DNA of 64,000 nucleotides, taken from assembly GCF_003932785.1 (NCBI RefSeq), contig NZ_RQYT01000008.1, forward strand, positions 1 through 64,000. Direction: 5' to 3'. Of this stretch, positions 36,224 through 43,726 are shown in pieces. Position 1 is the stretch's first letter; each line of letters begins with the position of its first letter. Source of the stretch: Arachnia propionica. Its GTDB lineage: Bacteria; Actinomycetota; Actinomycetes; Propionibacteriales; Propionibacteriaceae. The notes under the pieces are model-generated. The model was given only the letters and a program-made list of their open reading frames with translations. It ran no database searches and was not told the DNA's origin. The translations under genes were made by a program, and so were the position numbers.

Positions 36224-37922
36224 GACGACGCTTACTCGAACCCTCGGTGGCAACACCGGGGGTTCGTTGCGTGTCGGGGGCGCCTGCGGGTGTCCCCGTT
36301 CGCGTTGTGAGGGCCTGTGGGGCGTTCGGGGCGTCGTGGACGGTCTCATGGTCGTCTGGTGGGGTTCCGGTGCCTGTGAGGGCGTCGTGGAGGGTGGCAA
36401 AGGGTTCTTTGAGGGTGGAGGTGGTGACGGTGGTGGTTTTGGTGGTGGTGTCGTCGAGGTGGATGGCTTCGAAGAGGGCATGGCAGAGCAGGCCGCGGAC
36501 GGCGTCGGGGACGTGGGTGTAGAGGGCGCCGATGTCGGTCATGAGGTCGAGGCAGGTGGTCAGCACGTCATGCCCGATGGCCAGGCGCTGGTCGGTGTCG
36601 CGTTTCTCGTCCTCGAGTCGGGTTCGGGTGTTCTCGATTGTGCGGAGGCGCTGTTTGGCGGCGTCGCGGGGGATGTCGCCGTCGGCGAGGAGGTCGATGA
36701 CGCGTTCTTCCTGGGCGGCCAGGGTGCGTAGTTGTTCGGTGACGGCGCGGTTCATCTCGCGGATGGTGGCGTGGTGGTGGTCGAGGGCTGCGGTGAGTTG
36801 CTGTTGGGTGCGTTCGGCCCATTCTGGTTGGAGGCTGATGCCGGTCACATGGCGTTCGACGGCTTCTTCGACCAGCGCCACGGGCAGGTAGGGCATGTCG
36901 CAGTGGCCTTCTTGGCGGCCACGGCAGAGGTAGTAGGCGTAGGTGCCGCCTTTGCCCTTGGCCTGGGTGTAGACGAAGCGGCTGGTGCGTCCTTGGGCTC
37001 GGCAGCGGTCGCAGAAGAGGATGCCGGTTTTGAGGTAGTGGTGGTGGATGCGGTCGCGGGTGTTGTTGGAGCGCAGGGCTCGGACGTCCTGGACGCGGTC
37101 GAAGAGTTCCTGGCTGACCAGGGGCTGGTGGCGGCCCTTGAACTGTTCACCTTTGAAGGTGACGATGCCGGTGTAGTAGGGGTTGGCGAGCAAGCGGTGC
37201 AGCGCGGCGATGGAGATGGGCCTCGGCGTCGGGTAGCGGCGGGTCGGTCGGGATTTCAAGCCGAGGTCGGCCATGGTGATCTGGAGCTGCTCGATGGAGT
37301 AGTCGCCAGTGGCGTATAGCTCGAACGCCTTACGGATGAGGGGACCACGCTCGGGGTCGACGCCGATGGTGTTCACGCGGCGTCCCTCGACGTAGTCAGT
37401 GATGTTCAGATACCCCAGTGGGGCGACGCCGCTGGTGCCGCCCTGTTCGATCTTGCGGCGCAGCTTGATGCGGATATCAGCTCCGTCGGCGGCGGAGCGG
37501 TATTCATTGACGGTGGCGAGCATGCCGTGGACGAGCTGGCCCTCGGGGGTCTCGTCGATGTTCTCGGTGGCGGAGATGAGCGCCACGCGGGCGGTGCGGA
37601 GCTCCATCATGGTCACGGCGTCGTCGAAGCGGTTGCGGTTCAGGCGGGAGAGCTTGTAGACGATGACGTACTCGACGTCCTTCTGCTGGCGGATGCGGGT
37701 CATCATCTTGCGGAACTCAGGACGGTTCGTAGTGTTGGTGCCGCTGCGGCCGAGTTCGACGTACTCCCCGACGACCTGAATGCCCAGTTGCTTGGCCTTG
37801 GCCTTGCAGATTTTCCGCTGGGTCGGGATGGACAAGCCCTCGGGGTCGTAGTCGGTGCGAACCTGCGATGGGTCAGAGACTCGCAGGTACAGCACGGCGC
37901 GTTGTGGGGTGGTCTCAGTCAT
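36168..37922 (-). CDS. Serine recombinase/integrase, truncated by integration (int(N))
   Basis: Recombinase of 584 residues in the integrated state. The catalytic Ser is residue 16 (YLRVSD), and the resolvase domain runs to about 150 ([13 protein letters not shown]). A Recombinase domain covers about 165-275, a zinc ribbon about 303-345 (LFCDRC...YYLCRG...HC) and a coiled coil about 365-445. The last 15 residues ([15 protein letters not shown]) are encoded by the host tRNA gene, where the stop lies. In a circular element codon 569 would continue in frame for 98 more codons carried at 58705-59001. It is 3 bp after the immA stop, with a GGAGGAG RBS. Confidence 0.93.
   Translation of the reverse strand: MTETTPQRAVLYLRVSDPSQVRTDYDPEGLSIPTQRKICKAKAKQLGIQVVGEYVELGRSGTNTTNRPEFRKMMTRIRQQKDVEYVIVYKLSRLNRNRFDDAVTMMELRTARVALISATENIDETPEGQLVHGMLATVNEYRSAADGADIRIKLRRKIEQGGTSGVAPLGYLNITDYVEGRRVNTIGVDPERGPLIRKAFELYATGDYSIEQLQITMADLGLKSRPTRRYPTPRPISIAALHRLLANPYYTGIVTFKGEQFKGRHQPLVSQELFDRVQDVRALRSNNTRDRIHHHYLKTGILFCDRCRAQGRTSRFVYTQAKGKGGTYAYYLCRGRQEGHCDMPYLPVALVEEAVERHVTGISLQPEWAERTQQQLTAALDHHHATIREMNRAVTEQLRTLAAQEERVIDLLADGDIPRDAAKQRLRTIENTRTRLEDEKRDTDQRLAIGHDVLTTCLDLMTDIGALYTHVPDAVRGLLCHALFEAIHLDDTTTKTTTVTTSTLKEPFATLHDALTGTGTPPDDHETVHDAPNAPQALTTRTGTPAGAPDTQRTPGVATEGSSKRRLAEVAGFEPAMGLSPKPA
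36215..36282. repeat. attL: 68-bp direct repeat, left copy
   Basis: Begins with the tRNA 3' end (CCTCCGCCA) and is identical to 59001-59068. It contains a 13-bp hairpin (CGAACCCTCGGTG, GCAA loop, CACCGGGGGTTCG), probably the tRNA terminator. On the minus strand it encodes part of the recombinase C terminus. Confidence 0.93.
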
Positions 37923-37925
37923 GCT

Positions 37926-38624
37926 TTATCTCCTCCCGTAGTGCGGTTGTTGGATGGTGAAGCGCTGCGGCTGCCAGCGTGGGGTGTGGATGGGGCGGGC
38001 GCAGCGGGCTGGTAGGGGTTCGGGGTCGAGGGGACGGGCGATGCCGGTCTGGTCGATGCGGACGCGGATGGCGGCTTCGGACACGGCGAAGTGGTCGGCC
38101 AGGGCGGTGGTGGTTTGGAGTCCGGCGGCCCAGGCCTGTTTCAGGGCGGTGCGCGGGACGAGGGCGCAGCCTGCGAAGTAGTCGGCGGCCCGTTCTGCCT
38201 GCTCGTGGGCGGTCGGCTGCGGGGAGCGGCTCCAGTAACGCCTGGTGGTCGCAGGCTGGTGTTCGGTGTACAGCCAGTGGGTCTGGCCGTGGTCGATGAT
38301 GTGCTTGAACTCGTGCAGCATGGTGAAGCGCTGCCGTACCTCGGGGTCGCCTGCATTCAGGCAGATGATCCACTCCTTACCGTTCCAGTGGCTCATGCCG
38401 GAGACCGGGAGCGGTTCGTGGACGACGCGGATGCGTGGCAGCTGGGCCAAGTGGTCTTCGGTGATCCCGGTGAGCTGGTAGCTAGGGTGGCTGGCGGCGA
38501 GGAGGGTGCAGAGTTTGGCGGCCTGGCGTTCGGCCAGGTTCAGGGCCTCGGTGAAGCTGCAGGCGCGGCGGGGTGTGAGCTGGCGGAGGCTCCTGAGAAT
38601 GCTTGGTGTGCTTGATGTGGTCAT
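37926..38624 (-). CDS. immA: ImmA/IrrE-family metallopeptidase
   Basis: Zinc peptidase of 232 residues with HEFKH (104-108) in MLHEFKHIIDHG and a downstream Glu in AERAADYFAGCALVP, followed by a helical segment resembling a winged HTH (TTALADHFAVSEAAIRVRI). ImmA-type proteases cleave a partner XRE repressor and so release mobile-element genes. It sits between an XRE gene and the recombinase gene, 31 and 3 bp away, as a single leftward operon. AAAGGAGG precedes the ATG. Confidence 0.92.
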   Translation of the reverse strand: MTTSSTPSILRSLRQLTPRRACSFTEALNLAERQAAKLCTLLAASHPSYQLTGITEDHLAQLPRIRVVHEPLPVSGMSHWNGKEWIICLNAGDPEVRQRFTMLHEFKHIIDHGQTHWLYTEHQPATTRRYWSRSPQPTAHEQAERAADYFAGCALVPRTALKQAWAAGLQTTTALADHFAVSEAAIRVRIDQTGIARPLDPEPLPARCARPIHTPRWQPQRFTIQQPHYGRR

Positions 38625-38655
38625 GGAGCCTCCTTTCGTGTGAAGCAGTTGTGGT

Positions 38656-39156
38656 TTATCTGATGCGCCCGGTTGGTCCGGGGTGTGCGGGGTCTTCGTC
38701 CTCGCCCGGGGTGGGGCCGGTGGTGTGTTCGTCGATGCCGTATTTGCCAGCGATGCGTTGAAATGCGGCCGTGATCTCGTCGTGGGCCTCGGGTGGCAGC
38801 TGTCGGTACTTGGTGCGCAGATATGGCGTGAAGGTGGGCAGTGTAGGGGTGAGGTTGTAGCCAGCAGCCTCGATGATTTCCAAGGGCTCGACCCCGTAGG
38901 TCTCGGTCAGGGCCAGCAGGCGGTCGATGCGAGTGCTGGGTGTCTTGCCCTGTTCGAGGAGGGAGATGGCGCCCAGTGAGATGCCGGATTCGGCGGCCGC
39001 CTGACGGACGCTCAGGCCTGCGGCCTCGCGGGCTTCCCGCAGCAAGCGCCCGAGTTTGGGTTGGGGTCTGGCCCGGGGCGGAATCCCCCGCGCGGTCCCG
39101 GAATGCGGGAGGGTACCCTGAGAAATGGGCGTGGAAATGTGGCGTGGTTCGTTCAT
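38656..39156 (-). CDS. immR: XRE-family repressor (ImmR-like)
   Basis: Regulator of 166 residues. The HTH spans about 36-92 (LREAREAAGLSVRQAAAESGISLGAISLLEQGKT) and the C-terminal part is acidic. It is the first gene of the leftward XRE-ImmA-recombinase operon. The promoter's -10 (TACAAT) ends 6 bases before the ATG, so the message should be leaderless. By analogy with ICEBs1 ImmR it should repress element genes until cleaved by ImmA. Confidence 0.88.
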   Translation of the reverse strand: MNEPRHISTPISQGTLPHSGTARGIPPRARPQPKLGRLLREAREAAGLSVRQAAAESGISLGAISLLEQGKTPSTRIDRLLALTETYGVEPLEIIEAAGYNLTPTLPTFTPYLRTKYRQLPPEAHDEITAAFQRIAGKYGIDEHTTGPTPGEDEDPAHPGPTGRIR

Positions 39157-39162
39157 ATTTCT

Positions 39163-39213
39163 ATTGTACGCTCCGCGTTTAGAATTGTGAACGGGTTTGG
39201 TGGATATTACAAC
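39163..39213 (-). promoter_or_regulatory. Leaderless promoter of the XRE-ImmA-recombinase operon with 21-bp upstream element
   Basis: On the minus strand TTCACA (39191-39186) and TACAAT (39168-39163) are 17 bp apart and 6 bases precede the ATG. One base upstream of the -35 is a 21-bp element (39193-39213, plus-strand GGGTTTGGTGG...TTACAAC) repeated with 3 mismatches at the promoter at 48543-48571. Confidence 0.72.
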
Positions 39214-39309
39214 GGTTTATAGGGGTAGTGGGGCTTGGTCGAGCGATCAGTCCTGCAGCCCTCGCGCAGTCATCTAGCTATGGCCGCACCTATGCGATAC
39301 AATATCCTT

Positions 39310-40353
39310 ATGCAGGATAGCAATCTTCCTCGACTCTCGGGCAAACTGATCCGCAACTCCACAGCTGAGTTTTTGATCTTCACCAGCCAAGAGGGTGGAT
39401 CCAGTATCGAAGCTCGGTACGAAGAGGGAACCATCTGGCTGAGCCAAAAATTGATGGCTGAGCTGTTCGGCACCTCTCGGGAGAACATAACGCTACATCT
39501 TCGCAACATCTATGACGATGGTGAGCTTGAAGAGATGGCAACCTGTAAGGATTTCTTACAGGTTCGCCAAGAAGGGTCACGGCAAGTCAAACGCCGAGTG
39601 GCCCACTACAACCTCGATGCCATCATCTCGGTGGGTTACCGGGTCAACTCGGTGCGCGCCACCCAGTTTCGCCAGTGGGCTACCCAGGTGCTGCGTGATT
39701 TCGCCATCCGGGGCTACGTCATCGACCGTCAGCGGATGGAGAACGGAACTTTTCTCGGTGAAGACTACTTCGAGCGACTCCTGGAGGAGATTCGTGAGAT
39801 CCGTCTGTCCGAGCGTCGCTTCTACCAGAAGATCACTGATATCTACGCCACCAGTGTGGACTACAACAAGGATGCTCCGACCACCAAGCGCTTCTTCGCC
39901 ACGGTGCAGAACAAGCTGCACTACGCCGTCCACGGCCAGACCGCAGCCGAGCTCATCCAGTCGCGAGCCGACGCTGCTCAACCACACATGGGGTTGACGT
40001 CATGGGCTGGCAGCCCTGATGGCAAGATCCTCCGTAGCGATGTCACGATCGGAAAAAATTACCTCACCCGAGAGGAGCTGGAAGACCTCGGTCGCTTGGT
40101 CAACGCCTTCCTGGACTTGGCGGAATCCCGGGCTCGCCGCCGGATCCCCATGACCATGGAAGACTGGGAGAAGCGGCTGGACGCCTTCTTGAATCTCGAT
40201 GACCGACAGATACTCGACAATGCTGGCAGTGTCTCCAAGTCCCAGGCTGACGACCACGCACTGAGCGAATTTGAGAAGTTCCGCATCGTGCAGGACCAGA
40301 GCTACCTCAGCGATTTCGATCGGCTGAGAAACGGGCTCGGAGAAGAAGCGTGA
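39310..40353 (+). CDS. RhuM-family protein
   Basis: Protein of 347 residues of the RhuM/DinD-related family: IEARYEEGTIWLSQKLMAELFGTSRENI (KilA-N/BRO-like N-terminal part), then VAHYNLDAIISVGYRVNS and FRQWATQVLRDFAIRGYVID, followed by a helical region with DYFERLLEEIREIRLSERRFYQKI. It occurs widely on genomic islands; its function is not established, and DNA damage or phage defence roles have been suggested for relatives. I chose the ATG at 39310: TACAAT ends 6 bases before it, giving a leaderless message. An upstream in-frame start at 39235 lacks an RBS. Confidence 0.88.
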   Translation: MQDSNLPRLSGKLIRNSTAEFLIFTSQEGGSSIEARYEEGTIWLSQKLMAELFGTSRENITLHLRNIYDDGELEEMATCKDFLQVRQEGSRQVKRRVAHYNLDAIISVGYRVNSVRATQFRQWATQVLRDFAIRGYVIDRQRMENGTFLGEDYFERLLEEIREIRLSERRFYQKITDIYATSVDYNKDAPTTKRFFATVQNKLHYAVHGQTAAELIQSRADAAQPHMGLTSWAGSPDGKILRSDVTIGKNYLTREELEDLGRLVNAFLDLAESRARRRIPMTMEDWEKRLDAFLNLDDRQILDNAGSVSKSQADDHALSEFEKFRIVQDQSYLSDFDRLRNGLGEEA

Positions 40354-40373
40354 TGGTGCGGGAGGTCGGGCGG

Positions 40374-40411
40374 AGCCCTGCTTAGGGGATTGAGGGTCGG
40401 GGCTGTTTTTT
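40374..40411 (+). terminator. Weak stem-loop with T run after the RhuM gene
   Basis: AGCCC (40374-40378) can pair with GGGCT (40400-40404) and is followed by six T residues. It lies 20 bp after the RhuM stop. The rest of the 259-bp gap to the convergent SIR2 gene shows no feature I can name. Confidence 0.45.
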
Positions 40412-40612
40412 GTGGCGAGAGCAATACTCTTCGTTTGGAGATATGAATGGATTTGAGGATTTTAAACGATCTATGGGGGGTGCAGCGTCCGTATGAGGGA
40501 GGTGTTTACGACGACGCATCTTCGATGCAAAACGCCTCGGCAGAGAGTTTTGAGGCTTCAAGGTCCGACACGTGAATAGTGACCCATATATCCTCGGGTT
40601 AGACGGACAATG

Positions 40613-42265
40613 TCACTCCCGGAGGGAGCTAGGAGTTTTGAGCCAGTCTCGCGCAGTGCCAATCATCGCGTGCAGCATTAGATCTGCCTTCTTTTCATCT
40701 CTGGGAGGCAAGATTGATTTGTTGGCAGGGGCACTACTTGCGATAGTCAGAACTCCCACTGGGAGTCGAGAGTTGTAAGCCGATCTAATGTAGACTGGGA
40801 CGGAGAAGTAGCTATTCCATCTGCGAACAATTCCTCCGGGTGTCTCGCCGCGTATCTCTGAGGTGTCCTTATGGATCGCGCGCCCTTCAGTCAGTGCTAC
40901 CACTGAAGATATCTTTGAAGACCTCTCAATTTCTTGCGAGTTAAGGAATTCGCGATCTGTTAGAACTGCTTGGCTAGTCGCCCATAGCACAAGCTCTCGA
41001 TTCAAAACCGGGTTTCTTCTTACCCATAATTCTAGCTTGAAATGTTCGCCAGAGTCATGTCTTTCGCCCTGCTTATCTACAAGATCAAGAGTTGCCTCCA
41101 AAAGCTCGGACAGCTTTCTTTGCAGCTTCTGGTGGTCTTGGGCGAGGCTCGACTTGCTCCATTCTTCCCACCAGTTTACCAGTCGATTTCCGTACCGAAT
41201 GGGTTTGTACTTAGTTCCTCTTGCTTGAGCGACGAGACTGAGGGTAACCTCTTCGACAAGCTGAGCTACTTGGCACTTGAAATCAGCAAGCTGAAGGGAG
41301 AGGCCAAGAGAGCGAGCGCGAGCCTCAAGGTGGTTAATGTAGCGTTGGTGCTCAATATCGTAGTTGTTGGAGAATTGATAGGATTCGATGGGCATTACGC
41401 AGACTCTTTGGGAGCTCGCTTTTTCTGTCGCGGTTCGAATTAGGGAATGAACGAGGGGTCCGTCGCTTAGGCTTGATCCGACTATAAGTAGCGACTCATC
41501 GTCGTTAAACCTCTCCTGGAGACGTGATTCGATGGATGACCTGTATTTAGCGTAATCGTGCTCGGAAATAACGAGAGCTGAGTTGCCAAGTGAGTCTGAG
41601 GGGGATACTCTCCCATGGAGGTAGGTGAGGTCTACTGAAACGCCTGCACTGCCGGGGGCGGTTTCTTCTCCTGGTCGGTTTTTTAGAAGCTGATATGTCC
41701 CATCCTTATTAAGAACGTAGACTTTTAGATTTGGGGTTGTATCTGGCAGTGACTCTCTATCTAATATCCAGCGCTCTTCTAAGAAATAGTCGTAGTTGGT
41801 AGTGATAATAGACACTTTCTTGCCCTGGTGTGCTAGTCCTCGGGCTAAGTTGGTGATACTCCGGGCTAGGCGACCTTCCTCCCATGAGTTCCCACTGTAG
41901 AGATCTTGTGCTAACCTCGCGCCAATTTTCTGCTGGAAGTCTGGCCACCCTTTGCCTGCGGTATCAACGTGCAATCCATGCATTATTGTAGCTGTACCTT
42001 CTGGCCCCAGGGCATTTAAGAGCACCTCAACCTCTTCTGGGTCGGGTGGCGTTAGTCTTCCGCGTTCATGCTGTGCATAGAAGTAGTCCGCTAAACGCTT
42101 TATTAGTTTGGGCCAAGTAAGTCCAGTTCTATTAATGCTAACGCCTGCGCCGCAGTAAATAGTAAGGCTGTCGGCTTTCGTCAAGGTCTCTAGTACTCGT
42201 CGCACATTATGCCCTCGAAGAAAACGCTTCTCGGAGCGAAGGAGTGTAGTCTCTATGTCATTCAT
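40613..42265 (-). CDS. SIR2-domain protein (predicted NAD-consuming defence effector)
   Basis: Protein of 550 residues. The N-terminal half is a SIR2-like fold with all key motifs: IYCGAGVSI (37-44), ITTNYDYF (154-161, substrate Asn), YLHGRV (215-220, catalytic His), ISEHDYAKY (233-241) and VGSSLSD (262-268). The C-terminal half (about 300-550) is unassigned. Stand-alone SIR2 proteins on islands usually act as NADases that cause abortive infection (as in Thoeris and DSR systems). Its start overlaps the stop of a small upstream gene by 4 bases, suggesting a two-component system. Codon use is AT-richer than the neighbours, so it is recent cargo. Confidence 0.85.
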   Translation of the reverse strand: MNDIETTLLRSEKRFLRGHNVRRVLETLTKADSLTIYCGAGVSINRTGLTWPKLIKRLADYFYAQHERGRLTPPDPEEVEVLLNALGPEGTATIMHGLHVDTAGKGWPDFQQKIGARLAQDLYSGNSWEEGRLARSITNLARGLAHQGKKVSIITTNYDYFLEERWILDRESLPDTTPNLKVYVLNKDGTYQLLKNRPGEETAPGSAGVSVDLTYLHGRVSPSDSLGNSALVISEHDYAKYRSSIESRLQERFNDDESLLIVGSSLSDGPLVHSLIRTATEKASSQRVCVMPIESYQFSNNYDIEHQRYINHLEARARSLGLSLQLADFKCQVAQLVEEVTLSLVAQARGTKYKPIRYGNRLVNWWEEWSKSSLAQDHQKLQRKLSELLEATLDLVDKQGERHDSGEHFKLELWVRRNPVLNRELVLWATSQAVLTDREFLNSQEIERSSKISSVVALTEGRAIHKDTSEIRGETPGGIVRRWNSYFSVPVYIRSAYNSRLPVGVLTIASSAPANKSILPPRDEKKADLMLHAMIGTARDWLKTPSSLRE

Positions 42266-42774
42266 CGAAGATGTTGGTCTTCGTCGCGAGGGTCGAGTCG
42301 GGAGGTAGCTAGAGCTTTCTCTGCCAGGTTCCTTGCTACGGCATTCGCAAACATTTCGGCGTAGTCCTTTCCAGTTAGCTCTTCAAGAACCTCCCGCCTT
42401 TTTCGGTTAATGTAAGCCCGAGTTTCCTCTGGAAGGGACGAGCTATCCAAATCATCATTTATGATTTCGGCTTCTATAACCTCTGCCTCCTGCTGGGTGG
42501 AGGAGGGGAATTCTTTGTTGCTGCGGGGAGAGAGTGAACGCATCGTACGCTTAAGATTATATAGAAATCTCTCTGTCTTTGCAAGAAATTCGAGGCGCAT
42601 CACATCCATTTTAGGGTCACTGACAACCGCTGATGCGAGGCGACTCTTTTTATGATGGTGAATTTTGTTCATTTTCCCGACCTGGCCCTTCCCTGAGCAC
42701 CTGGACTTTCCAAGTGCTGCGACTGGTATCGGATACGACGCATCGTACACCATGTTTGCAAGCTGCATGCGCAA
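42262..42774 (-). CDS. Hypothetical protein coupled to the SIR2 gene
   Basis: Protein of 170 residues that I do not recognise. It is basic at the start (KIHHHKKSRLAS), acidic in the middle (EAEVIEAEIINDDLDSSS), and helical with charged repeats at the end (YINRKRREVLEELTGKDYAEMFANAVARNLAEKAL). No signal peptide or membrane helix. A TTG at 42774 has GAGGAG 9 bases upstream; ATG starts at 42768 and 42753 are alternatives. The 4-base overlap with the SIR2 gene suggests a partner, perhaps a sensor or inhibitor; that is inference. Confidence 0.65.
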   Translation of the reverse strand: MRMQLANMVYDASYPIPVAALGKSRCSGKGQVGKMNKIHHHKKSRLASAVVSDPKMDVMRLEFLAKTERFLYNLKRTMRSLSPRSNKEFPSSTQQEAEVIEAEIINDDLDSSSLPEETRAYINRKRREVLEELTGKDYAEMFANAVARNLAEKALATSRLDPRDEDQHLR

Positions 42775-42820
42775 TTGGTGAGTCTCCTCTGTAGGTGCGT
42801 CGTCGACTACGGGTTTCTTC

Positions 42821-42866
42821 GGCGAGATGAGGGAGCAGCTGTGTCGTTGCTCGACCTCATCTCGCC
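42821..42866. terminator. Strong stem-loop between the transfer operon and the SIR2 pair
   Basis: GGCGAGATGAGG (42821-42832) pairs perfectly with CCTCATCTCGCC (42855-42866), extended by AGCA/TGCT after a small bulge. It is 49 bp beyond the CopG-like stop, so it probably ends the leftward operon. No T tract. Confidence 0.65.
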
Positions 42867-42914
42867 TGGTGGGTGGGGTGTGTCGGTCCGGACCGGTTCA
42901 CCTCCCGTGTGCGG

Positions 42915-43184
42915 CTAGGTCTGCTGCTTGCGGGTGGTGGGTTTGGTGGGCGGGGTGGTTCCGAACAGTTGGGAGATGGCTCCTTGCTGTTCGCGGGCTT
43001 CCCGTTCGATGTCCTGGCGCAGGGTGTCTGCCTTGGCCTGGATGTCGGGCTGGGCCGACATGGTCTGGACGTGGGACTCGATGGCCTGACGGATGGCGTC
43101 GGTCAGCGAGACTTCGGCGAGCTTGGCCACGATGGTGAGCCTGGCGTGCAGGTCGTCATCGAGGCGGATGGCCAGCGTCTTCAT
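42915..43184 (-). CDS. CopG/RHH-like DNA-binding protein
   Basis: Protein of 89 residues. The first 40 fit a ribbon-helix-helix (MKTLAIRLDDDLHARLTIVAK...SLTDAIRQAIESHV); the rest is a charged helix and a basic tail (PTKPTTRKQQT). The ATG at 43184 has AGAGAGGAAG upstream; a much longer open frame is an artefact of high GC. Such proteins repress their own operon or act as antitoxins or relaxosome accessories. No toxin gene follows. It is the last gene of the leftward transfer-type operon, preceded by a large hairpin. Confidence 0.8.
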   Translation of the reverse strand: MKTLAIRLDDDLHARLTIVAKLAEVSLTDAIRQAIESHVQTMSAQPDIQAKADTLRQDIEREAREQQGAISQLFGTTPPTKPTTRKQQT

Positions 43185-43243
43185 GACACTTCCTCTCTGG
43201 ATTTGTCCTGCCGGGGGTGCGTGGTGCGTGTCCTGGCAGGCCA

Positions 43244-43312
43244 CCTCCTCGGGGTGGAGGAGCCGCTGAACCCTGGTGGGTTCAAGGGAGCGGCTCCTGG
43301 CGGCCGAGGAGG
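43244..43312. repeat. 69-bp nested inverted repeat
   Basis: CCTCCTCGG (43244-43252) pairs with CCGAGGAGG (43304-43312). Inside, AGGAGCCGCTGAACCC (43258-43273) pairs with GGGTTC and AGCGGCTCCT (43278-43298) with a 5-base bulge. It lies between the ArdA-like and CopG-like genes. Confidence 0.75.
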
Positions 43313-43327
43313 GCCACGTGGGAGGGG

Positions 43328-43726
43328 CTACAGGCTGCGGAACACCCAGACTCCTCCTTCGGGGTTCGGCACGGCGGTGATGTCCCCGCTGAGTTCGAGG
43401 TCTCGGGCGAGGGTGTCGTAGTCGATGGTGACGTACCACCTGAGGGCTTCGGGGAGGGTGTGGCCGAGTGTGTCGTCGAGGCCGAGGGCTTCGGCTTCTT
43501 CTTGGGCCCACTGTTGAGTTGTCATGTAGCTGCCGAGGTAGTGGTCCTCGAATTGGGTGAGGAGGTGGTGGTCGAGGGTGCCTGGTGGGGTGGTCTCGTC
43601 GACGAGGTCGGCCCAGGCGGCGAAGGCGGGGCCGTGGCGCTGGATGCCTTCGGCGATGGCCTGCTGGTGGTCGGGAGGGCTGGGGGCTCGGGGGTTGGCG
43701 TCGTGGGGGTGTGGCTGGTGGGTCAT
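43328..43726 (-). CDS. ArdA-like antirestriction protein
   Basis: Protein of 132 residues. The core FEDHYLGSYMTTQQWAQEEAEALG and the ending RWYVTIDYDTLARDLELSGDI match the C-terminal part of the ArdA family, acidic DNA mimics that inhibit type I restriction enzymes. It is shorter than typical ArdA (about 165), lacking part of the first domain. Its start overlaps the methyltransferase stop by 4 bases. Antirestriction with a methyltransferase would protect incoming element DNA. Confidence 0.82.
   Translation of the reverse strand: MTHQPHPHDANPRAPSPPDHQQAIAEGIQRHGPAFAAWADLVDETTPPGTLDHHLLTQFEDHYLGSYMTTQQWAQEEAEALGLDDTLGHTLPEALRWYVTIDYDTLARDLELSGDITAVPNPEGGVWVFRSL

Noticed and set aside
36060-36240. 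Phage-type tyrosine integration at the tRNA
   Set aside because: No tyrosine recombinase is visible in the element; the only recombinase has the serine catalytic motif, and its gene carries the repeat.
40443-40496. 17-codon frame after the RhuM gene
   Set aside because: Very short, no RBS and no similarity; chance frame in AT-rich intergenic DNA.
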